Source of the DNA: Peptoniphilus_A sp050943655
Lineage (GTDB): Bacteria; Bacillota; Clostridia; Tissierellales; Peptoniphilaceae
NCBI RefSeq assembly: GCF_050943655.1
Contig: NZ_JBMNPQ010000033.1
Coordinates: 1-16,127, forward strand
Reading direction: 5' to 3'
DNA length: 16,127 nt
Shown: positions 1 to 7,503 of the stretch, piece by piece
Layout: each line of letters opens with the position of its first letter
How positions within the stretch are numbered: position 1 is the stretch's first letter
Made by a program: the position numbers and the translations under genes
The notes under the pieces: model-generated
Told to the model about the DNA's origin: nothing
Seen by the model: the letters and a program-made list of their open reading frames with translations, nothing else
Databases searched by the model: none

Positions 1-253
1 TTTGGATTGGATTGATAACACGAACAGTAAAGTTTTTTTCAACAAGATATGAGTATAGAGATAACCAATAATGACCTGTAGCTTCCATACCAACTTCAAG
101 TTCATTTTTGAAAGCCTCTAGTTTAAGGATTAAACTCTCAGCACCATCAATGGAATTTGAAAAAGAAAAAGCTTTAAAAATAACTTTTTTCTTATCATCA
201 ACTAATGAAGCAACATGAGTATTTTTACCAATATCAATACCTAAATAAAACAT
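1..253 (-). CDS. IS110-family transposase, N-terminal fragment (runs off window)
   Basis: Read on the minus strand from an ATG at 253-251, the frame is open to the window edge and gives about 84 residues. It starts MFYLGIDIGKNTHVASL and contains GMEATGHYW and VINPIQ. The D-I-G-K-x-x-H start and the later E-A-T-G-x-Y-W block are typical of the RuvC-like DEDD domain of IS110 transposases: the first Asp (residue 7) and the Glu are two of the acidic catalytic residues. These enzymes are recombinases that in characterised members use a bridge RNA to choose target and donor. The C-terminal Tnp_20 (serine) domain lies outside the window, so I cannot tell whether the copy is intact. No frameshift is visible in the part seen. 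The gene is read away from the surface-protein gene at 538. Confidence 0.88.
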   Translation of the reverse strand, partial: MFYLGIDIGKNTHVASLVDDKKKVIFKAFSFSNSIDGAESLILKLEAFKNELEVGMEATGHYWLSLYSYLVEKNFTVRVINPIQ

Positions 254-443
254 AAGATACCTCGAAAATGAAATTTTAGATAGACACCTCAAAATCTAAT
301 AACGTTACTGCCTTATGGTATATACGAAGTACCCTGGAAGGGTCAACATCTAACTTATTCGTAAACAGTTAAAAGATTAGAGGACTCACTCTTTCAAGTA
401 CGAGATTAAATCTCAAGGAGGGAACGAGTACACTCTATCTAAT
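254..443 (-). ncRNA. Candidate IS110 bridge RNA / non-coding left end
   Basis: This is the leader upstream of the IS110 transposase, on the same strand. On the minus strand a TATAAT box sits at 455-450 and would start an RNA near 443. The transcript would be about 180-190 nt before the transposase ATG. It holds two clean small hairpins: GAGAT-(3)-ATCTC at 402-414 and ACCCT-(3)-AGGGT at 331-343. Separately, GGTA (317-320) could pair with TACC (330-333), which would compete with the second hairpin. IS110-group elements are known to encode a bridge RNA of similar length in exactly this position, and its -35 box is supplied by the other element end after circularisation. That would fit the absence of a good -35 here. 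Identification as a bridge RNA is inference: I could not assign target- and donor-binding loops, nor fix the outer element boundary (probably 456-520). Confidence 0.4.
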
Positions 444-492
444 AACAATATTATACAGTAAAACTGAATAATACTTAGTCGATAAAGGATTA

Positions 493-513
493 TAGGTTAC
501 CTTTAACAACCTA
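493..513. repeat. Small inverted repeat before the surface-protein gene
   Basis: TAGGTT (493-498) and AACCTA (508-513) are perfect 6-bp arms around a 9-nt loop, 14 nt before the ribosome binding site of the gene at 538. It could be a leader hairpin or lie near the IS110 element boundary. I see no consensus -35/-10 pair on the plus strand in 455-525. Confidence 0.35.
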
Positions 514-537
514 AATACATTATATAAGGAGGGCGAC

Positions 538-1758
538 ATGAAGAGTTTTAAAAAATTATTTTTAGCATTATGTGTTTTGGTTTTCGTTTTAAGCGTGAAC
601 ACTTTTGCTTATAGCATGGATGTGAGAGTAATTGTGGACGGAAAAGTAATTGAGTCAAGCGAAACAGGGCAGAATGAGGCGACGGGTTTTATCAGTAGCG
701 ACCGCACTTTTGTGCCCCTAAGACTTGTTGGTGAAAATTTAAACTGCACGGTAAAGTATGACGAAGCTACAAAAGATATTTTAATAACAAGCGACGACTT
801 AAATATTAAAATGAATGTGAATAGCAAAGATTTTGCAGTCAATGGAGAAAATAAATCCATGGATGTTGTGCCAATTATTTACAAGGACAGAACTTATATC
901 CCGATTAGATATATTGGTGAGGCTTTCGGCAAAGAGGTCAGTTGGGATAAAGATAGCTACACTTGTATAATAGGAGGCGTGGGAGATATTAATTTAGAAA
1001 ACTTAAAAAAACTTTCACAAAAATCTGATGAAAATTATAAAATTTATACATTTGGAAATCCAAAGGTAACAGTAAAAATTCCAATGGAATTGTCGAAAGA
1101 GTTAGTTGTAGAAGATGATAATTATGGAATTAATATTTACGAAGCAATAAGTTATGGCAATGAGGAAAAAAGTAATGGATTTATGATGTCAGTATTTCAA
1201 TTAGATTCCGATTCATATAAAGACATGATGGAAACATTTGGGATTGACAAAGTTTTAGATATTAAAGGGAATTTTTATGTTGCTGTAGATTATCTTAAGT
1301 TCCAAGATTTAGAAGAAATTTATGAACCGTTAGTAAAAACACCACATTATAAAGATCTTGTAGATAAATTAAATAAGGGTATGATCGTTACCCAAGAAAA
1401 TCCTTCTAATGAGGTAAAAAAATATAAGATTTATACATTTGGAAAACCAAAAGTAAATGTAAAAATCCCAAGAGATTTATTAGATGATTTATCTGTTATA
1501 CAAAAAGAAGCAGGCTATGATGACGGTATTAGAATTTATAACAATGCTGAATATTTTGGAGAAACTAAACGAAAGTTTTATTATGCAGTTGAGCAGTTTG
1601 AAGATCCAAAATTTGATCCAAATCGTACTAGAAGCGAACTAGTTAATAAAACTGGAAATACAATTACTGTAAAGTATGACACAAAATATATTGAAAATGG
1701 CGAAGATCCAATTTATGACAGACTTTGTAAAGAGATAATTGTCGAAATGGCAAAATAA
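538..1758 (+). CDS. Secreted copper amine oxidase N-domain protein with duplicated C-terminal domain
   Basis: A 406-residue protein with an AGGAGGG ribosome binding site at 527-533, 4 nt before the ATG. Residues 1-27 are a Sec signal peptide: KKxxK-type basic start, hydrophobic core 8-20, then likely cleavage near TFAYS. There is no lipobox cysteine. Residues about 29-147 form a copper amine oxidase-like N-terminal domain, visible as two half-repeats: SDRTFVPLRLVGE (54-66) and KDRTYIPIRYIGEAFG (116-131). The latter is followed by a V-x-W-D strand. This domain is common on clostridial surface proteins and has no oxidase activity itself. Residues about 167-281 and 296-404 are a direct duplication, each opening with YKIYTFGxPKVxVKIP; I do not recognise this module. 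No LPXTG, SLH or choline-binding anchor is present, so attachment to the wall is unclear. The gene is monocistronic. Its first 350 bases look less AT-rich than the repeat half, suggesting separate origins for the modules. The domain call is firm; the function is unknown. Confidence 0.85.
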   Translation: MKSFKKLFLALCVLVFVLSVNTFAYSMDVRVIVDGKVIESSETGQNEATGFISSDRTFVPLRLVGENLNCTVKYDEATKDILITSDDLNIKMNVNSKDFAVNGENKSMDVVPIIYKDRTYIPIRYIGEAFGKEVSWDKDSYTCIIGGVGDINLENLKKLSQKSDENYKIYTFGNPKVTVKIPMELSKELVVEDDNYGINIYEAISYGNEEKSNGFMMSVFQLDSDSYKDMMETFGIDKVLDIKGNFYVAVDYLKFQDLEEIYEPLVKTPHYKDLVDKLNKGMIVTQENPSNEVKKYKIYTFGKPKVNVKIPRDLLDDLSVIQKEAGYDDGIRIYNNAEYFGETKRKFYYAVEQFEDPKFDPNRTRSELVNKTGNTITVKYDTKYIENGEDPIYDRLCKEIIVEMAK

Positions 1759-1764
1759 ATTTAA

Positions 1765-1795
1765 CCCCGAGTTGATGCTCGGGGATTTGTTTTGT
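1765..1795. terminator. Bidirectional terminator between convergent genes
   Basis: A perfect 7-bp GC-rich stem, CCCCGAG (1765-1771) and CTCGGGG (1778-1784), with a 6-nt loop. On the plus strand it is followed by a T-rich tail (ATTTGTTTTG). On the minus strand the stem is followed by TTAAATTTATTTTG. It lies between the stop of the surface-protein gene and the stop of the VWA gene, so it probably serves both. Confidence 0.85.
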
Positions 1796-1799
1796 AAAA

Positions 1800-3515
1800 T
1801 TATTCAATTTTATTGGCAAAAGTTTTTAAAAATACGCCGATAACTTTGTGAAATCTCGAAATATCTGTGATGTAGGCAAAGTCATTGTCGTAAATTTTTT
1901 TGATGTTCTTTATTTCACTCTCTTCGCCGGTGAAAACTCCAAAGGTGTTTACACCTCTCATCTTCATTAGCATAATTTCTTTTGCAGCATCCTTTACTGC
2001 CTCATCTTCTTTGTAGTCGAAACCTGGAATCGTCGCCTTTCCAACTAGTCCTACATTTATCTCATCAAAGGGAAGTCCGTCAGATAGGACGATTAAAAAT
2101 CTCCTCACATCCCTTTCTTTTTCCAAGAGATGTCTCATAAATTTAATTGCAAGCCCGTCTCTATTTGATCCGCTCGGTGAATATTTAAAAATTTCTTTGT
2201 TTTTAAATTTTGGATCATTGTAGTCGCGGTACTTTCTTAGAATCAAATAATTATAGTAATTGTTAAAGGAAAATATCCTCGTCTTTATATTTAAGCTCGT
2301 GAGAGCCTCGGCAATTATAAAAGTTTCTGTTGCAATAATTTCTTTTCTTTGAAGCTCCGATGCCGATGAATCGAGGAGAATGTCCACAGTAATTTCTGGC
2401 GAGTCTCCCTTTTTTATTCGTTCAAAAATTCTATCTTCATTTAATTTTTTGCTCTTCCAAATGTCACGAGGTACAATATTTCCTGAATTGGAACGAGTTA
2501 TTTCATCTGATACATCTTTTAAGAGTGAATTTTTTATGACAGATGATAGTTCTCTTGTTGCACGTTTATAAAGCAGTTTGTTCTCGTTATAGAAGGCGAG
2601 GTTTTCTTTGTAATTTTCGTCCATAAGTGACTCTTCGAAAGAATTTTTTGTATCGAAGTTGCCGCTTGGAAAAAACAATTTTATATCTTCGTGAATTCCA
2701 GTTGAAATCTTAGACTCTATTTTTTGTGTGATGTATCTTGGAATTTTTTCGACTCCATATTTTTTTACAATTTTTTTGTAAATAGCCTCTTCACTAAAAC
2801 TGTTTTCTCTGTAGGCATCTTCTTTTACGCGGATGTCGTCGTCTTCGTCCAGGAAAAATGTAAATTCTGCCGACTCAATGCTGTACTTTTCCAAAAGTTC
2901 GACGTCTATGAATTTTGATTTTTTCTTTGGAGCCTTAAATTTTTTCTTGCTCTTCTCCTTAAATTCTTTAAATTCATCGTCCATATCCATTTTGAGTTCT
3001 TTATTTACGTGGAAATATTTTTTGAATAAATTTTGCAAAAATTCAATGTACTCTAAAGTGTCAAGAGATTTAAATTCTAAAATTTCATCTAGCATTTGTG
3101 AGAGGTTTTCCTGTATTTTTGAATACTCTCCTTTTTTTTCACGCAAGAATCCAAGGGCGAGTTCTTCTGGGAGAATTATTTTTTGTCTTTTTCTAAGAGA
3201 TAATATTTTCTCTTCATGCTCTTTTCTAAAATCAATTGTGCCAGGTCTTTCTTGAATTATCTTTTCATAAAAGACATTCTCGATTACAATTTTTGCAATG
3301 GCAATCAGTTCGTCCCTATTATTTTGTCTCAAGATGAATTTTTTAATATAGTCATCAATCACTTCAAAATCATAATATTTTGCAGAAATTCCAAGAATTG
3401 CACTCTCATAAAAATCAACTGGCTTTAGGTGAAATTTTTCAAGGTCTATGGTGTAGTCGCCTGAGACTGTCCAAAAAATATTTTGTAATCTGTACTTATC
3501 CCACAAATAGATCAC
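1800..3515 (-). CDS. VWA (MIDAS) domain protein, NorD/CobT-like partner of MoxR ATPase
   Basis: A 571-residue cytoplasmic protein without signal peptide or membrane segments. The N-terminal about 370 residues are alpha-rich, highly charged and unrecognised, with a Lys-rich stretch at 188-202 and an acidic patch at 223-228. A von Willebrand factor A domain occupies about 376-571: DSSAS (382-386) is the D-x-S-x-S metal site, followed by SGSNRDG (448-454) and LSDGLP (477-482), which complete the MIDAS. The layout of a long helical region plus C-terminal VWA, with NRDGLAI and the GVNTFGVF strand, resembles NorD, CobT and CbbO. These act with a MoxR ATPase to insert metals into, or remodel, a target enzyme; the client is not encoded nearby. 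The start is a GTG (3515-3513) inside the last 20 bases of the ATPase gene. It has no clear Shine-Dalgarno, so translation is probably coupled. The domain assignment is firm; the client is unknown. Confidence 0.8.
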   Translation of the reverse strand: MIYLWDKYRLQNIFWTVSGDYTIDLEKFHLKPVDFYESAILGISAKYYDFEVIDDYIKKFILRQNNRDELIAIAKIVIENVFYEKIIQERPGTIDFRKEHEEKILSLRKRQKIILPEELALGFLREKKGEYSKIQENLSQMLDEILEFKSLDTLEYIEFLQNLFKKYFHVNKELKMDMDDEFKEFKEKSKKKFKAPKKKSKFIDVELLEKYSIESAEFTFFLDEDDDIRVKEDAYRENSFSEEAIYKKIVKKYGVEKIPRYITQKIESKISTGIHEDIKLFFPSGNFDTKNSFEESLMDENYKENLAFYNENKLLYKRATRELSSVIKNSLLKDVSDEITRSNSGNIVPRDIWKSKKLNEDRIFERIKKGDSPEITVDILLDSSASELQRKEIIATETFIIAEALTSLNIKTRIFSFNNYYNYLILRKYRDYNDPKFKNKEIFKYSPSGSNRDGLAIKFMRHLLEKERDVRRFLIVLSDGLPFDEINVGLVGKATIPGFDYKEDEAVKDAAKEIMLMKMRGVNTFGVFTGEESEIKNIKKIYDNDFAYITDISRFHKVIGVFLKTFANKIE

Positions 3516-4407
3516 CAGATTTAATGCCAGATTTAAATAGAGTGTCGATTATGTCCTCGACGATTTCCTTTTCGTAGGAGTCGAAGGTCTTATCAGCGAT
3601 TCCAAGTTCAAGAGAGCTCTTGATTGAAAGTCCGTGCTCCATAAGATCAATTGCTGCAAGCATTCCCCTAAGGTCAATTGCCTTTGAAGAAATTTCTGAG
3701 TTTAGAGATTTTTCTTGCAAGTCGAGGAAGAGTCTTACGAATAAATCGACATAATCTTCACGCAAATTTGTGTTTTCTAAAATTAATTTTTTGAGGTCAC
3801 TATCTGTAATTGTCGGCATGTCGATTACTAAAAATCTAGACACGAGTGCCTCGTTTAAATCGCGCGTTCCAATGTAGCCGTAGTTCATTGTGGCGATAAA
3901 TCTTGTCGCCTCGTGAAGGTTAAGCCTATCGTAGCCAGATACGTCAAGGACTCTTCTGTAGTCAAGGGCAGAGTGAACGACTGATAGGGCTTCGTTTTTT
4001 GCCATGTTAATTTCGTCAAAAACTGCAAAGCCTCCTGCAAGGCCTGCCTCGTAGACGGGACCTTTTTTGAGCACAACTTCGTTATTTTTAAATGTGTCTG
4101 AACCGATTAAACTTGCTGGATCAGATGAAATGTTTAGTGAAATTGTCCAAAGAGGTCTCTTAAATAAAAATGCCAAATTTTCTGCAAGGACGTTTTTTCC
4201 TGTTGCCTTTGGGCCGCTTAGGAGTATGTGGCTGCCTGATAAAATTGCGGCGATTGCCTTCTCCCAAGTTTCTTTGCCATAATATTTATATTTTAAGTGG
4301 GGGATTCTGTATTCATAATTTTTGTCAAGGTCGTAGAATTTTGTAAATTTTTCTACTTCGTCTAAAAGATTTTCAGAAACTCCCTGTTTTAATAAAAATT
4401 CTTTCAT
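3496..4407 (-). CDS. MoxR-type AAA+ ATPase (NorQ/CbbQ-like)
   Basis: A 303-residue AAA+ ATPase of the MoxR class, proposed to work as a chaperone with the VWA protein whose gene overlaps its 3' end by 20 bp. Visible motifs are Walker A GPKATGKN (65-72), Walker B FAVFDE (127-132), a MoxR-style NMAKNEA stretch just after it, sensor 1 in IATMNYG (N175) and an arginine finger in LVSRF (R191). The Walker A has Asn where Ser or Thr normally coordinates Mg2+, an unusual change (codon AAC). The remaining motifs are intact. GGAGGAG at 4417-4411 is the ribosome binding site, 3-4 nt from the ATG. It is divergently transcribed from argG. Length fits the family, which has a short alpha-helical lid at the C-terminus. 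The family call is firm; what it remodels is not known. Confidence 0.85.
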   Translation of the reverse strand: MKEFLLKQGVSENLLDEVEKFTKFYDLDKNYEYRIPHLKYKYYGKETWEKAIAAILSGSHILLSGPKATGKNVLAENLAFLFKRPLWTISLNISSDPASLIGSDTFKNNEVVLKKGPVYEAGLAGGFAVFDEINMAKNEALSVVHSALDYRRVLDVSGYDRLNLHEATRFIATMNYGYIGTRDLNEALVSRFLVIDMPTITDSDLKKLILENTNLREDYVDLFVRLFLDLQEKSLNSEISSKAIDLRGMLAAIDLMEHGLSIKSSLELGIADKTFDSYEKEIVEDIIDTLFKSGIKSGDLFVG

Positions 4408-4458
4408 TGCTCCTCCAATTAGTATTTTAGTTAGTATTTCAATGCTTGTGAGATATTA

Positions 4459-4488
4459 ATTTTATCACAAATTAAAATAAAATTACAA
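4459..4488 (-). promoter_or_regulatory. Possible promoter of the MoxR-VWA operon
   Basis: On the minus strand TTGTAA (4488-4483) and TAAAAT (4464-4459) are separated by 18 nt. The expected start lies about 45 nt upstream of the MoxR ATG. The match is moderate in a very AT-rich stretch, so it is a weak call. Confidence 0.35.
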
Positions 4489-4505
4489 AAACTTTAATTT
4501 ATTGC

Positions 4506-4534
4506 TTGACAGTAATAAAAATATTGTCTATAAT
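4506..4534 (+). promoter_or_regulatory. Consensus sigma-A promoter for the argG T-box transcript
   Basis: TTGACA (4506-4511) and TATAAT (4529-4534) are both perfect and separated by 17 nt. The predicted start near 4541 leads directly into the T-box leader. Such a strong promoter fits control by attenuation rather than at initiation. Confidence 0.92.
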
Positions 4535-4540
4535 CGTAAA

Positions 4541-4769
4541 AAAATATAAAGTCAATGAAGTGGTTCTTTCTTTATAAAAATTACAGCGAACTGAGTAGAG
4601 TGTGAGTCAGGAATTTGAAGAAGAAAGATAATAGGGCCATGGAGATGGCAAGGTGAGATTTAGCCTTGCACGTAGAGTTGTCGTTAAACTTTTAAGTGGG
4701 GTTAATCCTAAATTGAGTGGTACCGCGGAATATTCGTCTCTTTTCTTTTATAGAAAGGAGACTTTTTTT
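4541..4769 (+). promoter_or_regulatory. T-box riboswitch upstream of argG-argH
   Basis: This leader senses uncharged tRNA and prevents termination before argG. The T-box sequence AATTGAGTGGTACCGCGG is at 4711-4728, directly before an intrinsic terminator (4736-4769). Stem I can be drawn: TCTTTC (4565-4570) with GAAAGA (4623-4628), AAATT/AATTT further up, and an apical CTGA...TCAG hairpin (4591-4610) whose AGAGTGTGAG loop resembles the conserved distal loop. Two further hairpins follow (GCCAT/ATGGC at 4635-4648; GCAAGG/CCTTGC at 4648-4669). The specifier is not certain: an Arg codon AGA occurs at 4626-4628 after a GAA, and AGG occurs at 4632-4634. Both would fit tRNA-Arg and the downstream pathway, but the E-loop partner is not clear. 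The T-box call is firm; tRNA identity is inferred from the genes. Confidence 0.9.
4736..4769 (+). terminator. Attenuator terminator of the argG T-box
   Basis: The stem GTCTCTTTTCT (4736-4746) pairs with AGAAAGGAGAC (4752-4762) with one wobble, closed by a short TTTAT loop and followed by seven Ts. It begins just after the T-box motif, so tRNA-driven antiterminator pairing would compete with it. Confidence 0.88.
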
Positions 4770-4791
4770 ATTATCAAATTTGGGGGATATT

Positions 4792-6024
4792 ATGGAGAAC
4801 AAGATGAAAGATTTAAAACTAAACAAAGTTGTATTGGCATATTCTGGAGGTCTTGACACATCTGTCATGATTTCTTGGTTAAAAGAAAACTACGGCTGCG
4901 AAGTTATTGCAGTTTCTGCTGATGTTGGACAAGGCGACGAGCTAGATGGCTTGGAAGAAAAAGCACTAAACTCTGGAGCATCAAAATTATATATCGAAGA
5001 CATCAAAGAAGAATTTGTTGAAGACTTTGTGTTTAATGCACTAAAAGCAGGCGCAAAGTACGAAAACAATTATCTTTTGGGCACAGCTTTTGCAAGGCCA
5101 ATAATAGGCAGAAGACTTGTTGAAATTGCTCACAAGGAAGGTGCAGATGCAATTGTTCACGGCTGCACAGGAAAGGGCAATGACCAAGTTAGATTTGAAA
5201 CATCCATAAGACATTTTGATCCAGATATAGAAATAGTAGCTCCGTGGAGATTTTGGGAAATAAAATCTCGTGAAGATGAAGAAAAATACGCGGCAGAAAG
5301 GGGCATTCCAATTAATAAAAATAATGGTTCTGCTTACTCTGAAGACTCAAATATTTGGCACATCTCTCACGAGGGACTTGAAATTGAAAGCCCTGAAAAT
5401 AGTTTAGATTACAATAAATTCCTAAGCTGGTGCAAAACTTATGAAGATGCAAAAAATGAACCAGAGGAAATTGAAATAGAATTTGAAAAGGGAATACCTG
5501 TTGCAGTAAATGGCAAGAAGATGAAGGGCATCGAGATAATTAAATTATTAAATAAAATCGGTGCAGAGCACGCAATTGGAATAGATGACATTGTTGAGAA
5601 CAGAATTACAGGAATAAAGGTTAGGGGAGTGTACGAGAACCCAGCTGGTTCAATTCTTTATAAAGCTCACGAAGTTTTAGAAAGCATTACTCTTGATGGA
5701 GACACGCTTAAGTTTAAACAAGTGATTGCTCTAAAATATGCTGATGAAGTTTACAAGGGATTTTGGTATTCAAAATTAAGATATGCTCTTCAAGCTTTTG
5801 TTGACGAGACACAAGATAGAGTTACTGGAAAAGTTAAATTAAAACTTTACAAGGGAAATATTATTCCAAATGGAGTTTCTTCAAAATATTCACTTCACTC
5901 AGAAGAATTTGCAACATTTGGGGAAGATGGAGTTTACGATCAATACGATTCACAAGGGTTTGTCAATTTATTTGCACTTCCACTTAAGATTGAATCAATT
6001 CAAAAAAGGAAGAATAATTGGTAA
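4792..6024 (+). CDS. argG: Argininosuccinate synthase
   Basis: A 410-residue cytoplasmic enzyme that joins citrulline and aspartate with ATP to give argininosuccinate, the penultimate step to arginine. The ATP pyrophosphatase loop SGGLDTS is at residues 18-24. The HGCTGKGNDQVRFE block and the C-terminal KYSLHSEEF...GVYDQYDSQGF are family signatures. Length is normal for the family. I chose the ATG at 4792 because GGGGGA precedes it at 4782-4787. An upstream ATG in frame at 4717 lies inside the T-box and terminator and cannot be the start. A second ATG at 4804 is possible and would remove four residues. The gene is followed by argH with a TAATG stop/start overlap. Controlled by the T-box at 4541-4769. 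Confidence 0.96.
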   Translation: MENKMKDLKLNKVVLAYSGGLDTSVMISWLKENYGCEVIAVSADVGQGDELDGLEEKALNSGASKLYIEDIKEEFVEDFVFNALKAGAKYENNYLLGTAFARPIIGRRLVEIAHKEGADAIVHGCTGKGNDQVRFETSIRHFDPDIEIVAPWRFWEIKSREDEEKYAAERGIPINKNNGSAYSEDSNIWHISHEGLEIESPENSLDYNKFLSWCKTYEDAKNEPEEIEIEFEKGIPVAVNGKKMKGIEIIKLLNKIGAEHAIGIDDIVENRITGIKVRGVYENPAGSILYKAHEVLESITLDGDTLKFKQVIALKYADEVYKGFWYSKLRYALQAFVDETQDRVTGKVKLKLYKGNIIPNGVSSKYSLHSEEFATFGEDGVYDQYDSQGFVNLFALPLKIESIQKRKNNW

Positions 6025-7418
6025 TGGATTTATACAAGGGTAGATTCACACACAAGACAGCTGATTTGGCACATGAATTTAATAGCTCAATATCAGTTGA
6101 CTATAAACTTTATAAATACGACATCTGTGGCTCAAAAGTCCACGCGAAGATGCTTGCAAAATCAAAAATTATTACAGAAGAAGAGTGCATAGATATAGTA
6201 AGTGGACTTGATGGAATTTTAAAAGACATCGAAAGTGGGAAATTAAAATTCTCAAGTGATGCAGAAGACATTCACATGTTTATTGAGGGAGAGCTTACGA
6301 AAAGAATAGGTGAAGCTGGCAAAAAACTTCACACTGCAAGGTCAAGAAACGACCAAGTTGCTCTCGATGTGAAGCTATATACAATCGATAAGACAAAAAA
6401 TGCAATAGGACTTTTACTAGAACTTGAAGAAGTGCTAATTAACTTGGCAAAAGAAAATTTAAACACAATTATGCCGGGCTATACTCATCTTCAAATCGCA
6501 CAACCTGTCACTTATGCACACAACATCATGGCTTATGCTCAAATGGTTTTAAGGGATATAAAGAGATTCTCTGACGCACTAAGTAGGATGGATACTTGCC
6601 CACTCGGTGCAGGTGCCCTTGCAACTACAACTTATGACATCGACAGAGACTACACTGCAAAAGAGCTTGGCTTTAACTCACCAACTCTTAACTCAATGGA
6701 CTCAGTATCTGATAGAGATCATGTAATTGAGGCGATTAGCACAATGGCAATGTCTGCGATGCACTTTTCTCGTCTTGCAGAAGAGCTTATAATTTATTCC
6801 TCTCAAGAGTTCGGATTTTTAGAAATTGCAGACGAGTACTCAAGTGGATCGTCAATTATGCCGCAGAAGAAAAACCCCGACATGGCAGAGCTAATTAGGG
6901 CAAAAGCAGCAAGAATTAACGCGAATCTCACGGGAGTTTTGACAATGCTTAAGGCGACACCGCTCTCATACAACAAGGACCTTCAAGAAGATAAATATTA
7001 TCTCTTTGACTCCTTCGAAAACTTTGAAATAACTGTAAAAATTTTATCTGGTATGATGAGTACTTTAAAGGTCAACAAAGAGAGAATGCACGACATGGCG
7101 AAGAAGGGTTATATAAATGCAACTGATGCGGCAGATTATCTTGTAAAGAAAGGACTTGCCTTCCGCGACGCATATTATATAACTGGTGCGATTGTAAAAT
7201 ATGGAATCGAAAATAATTTGAGCCTCTCTGAGATTGATCTCGATGTTTATAAAGAATTTTCTGAAGTATTTGATGAAGATTACTACAATTATATAGACCT
7301 AGAATATGTATTAAATGAACGCGATGTATTTGGAGGACCTTCTGCCAAAAGAGTGGCAGAACAAATTGAGCTTACAGAAAAAGAACTGGATAAATTTAAA
7401 TCATTTAAGTTAGATTGA
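6024..7418 (+). CDS. argH: Argininosuccinate lyase
   Basis: A 464-residue enzyme of the fumarase/aspartase superfamily that splits argininosuccinate into arginine and fumarate. Visible signatures are HTARSRNDQV, MPGYTHLQIAQPVTYAH (with the catalytic His) and the flexible-loop motif GSSIMPQKKNPD at about 275-286. The ATG at 6024 overlaps the argG stop as TAATG and gives the usual MxLxxGRF-type start. An in-frame TTG at 6018 would add two residues and is better spaced from AAGGAAG (6006-6012), so either start is possible. It forms a translationally coupled two-gene operon with argG. Upstream arg genes (for citrulline) are not in the window, so citrulline may come from elsewhere in the genome, for example ornithine transcarbamylase or the deiminase route. 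No clear terminator follows before the serS promoter. Confidence 0.96.
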   Translation: MDLYKGRFTHKTADLAHEFNSSISVDYKLYKYDICGSKVHAKMLAKSKIITEEECIDIVSGLDGILKDIESGKLKFSSDAEDIHMFIEGELTKRIGEAGKKLHTARSRNDQVALDVKLYTIDKTKNAIGLLLELEEVLINLAKENLNTIMPGYTHLQIAQPVTYAHNIMAYAQMVLRDIKRFSDALSRMDTCPLGAGALATTTYDIDRDYTAKELGFNSPTLNSMDSVSDRDHVIEAISTMAMSAMHFSRLAEELIIYSSQEFGFLEIADEYSSGSSIMPQKKNPDMAELIRAKAARINANLTGVLTMLKATPLSYNKDLQEDKYYLFDSFENFEITVKILSGMMSTLKVNKERMHDMAKKGYINATDAADYLVKKGLAFRDAYYITGAIVKYGIENNLSLSEIDLDVYKEFSEVFDEDYYNYIDLEYVLNERDVFGGPSAKRVAEQIELTEKELDKFKSFKLD

Positions 7419-7469
7419 TGTTTTAGTCTTTGAAATTTTAATATTTTTGTCAAGTTGTAGTAAAGCTTG

Positions 7470-7497
7470 TTGAAAATTACAGTCCATGTGTTATAAT
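7470..7497 (+). promoter_or_regulatory. Sigma-A promoter for the serS leader
   Basis: TTGAAA (7470-7475) and TATAAT (7492-7497) are separated by 16 nt. The predicted start near 7504 leads into the T-box leader of serS. Confidence 0.85.
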
Positions 7498-7503
7498 AGA
7501 AAT

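Noticed and set aside
2380..3577. Several plus-strand open frames of 63-140 codons opposite the MoxR-VWA operon
   Set aside because: They are low-complexity (Ser/Phe-rich), lack ribosome binding sites and overlap a coding region with clear domains on the other strand.
4717..4791. Upstream in-frame ATG giving a 435-residue argG
   Set aside because: The extra 25 codons are the T-box and terminator sequence; a good ribosome binding site precedes the ATG at 4792.
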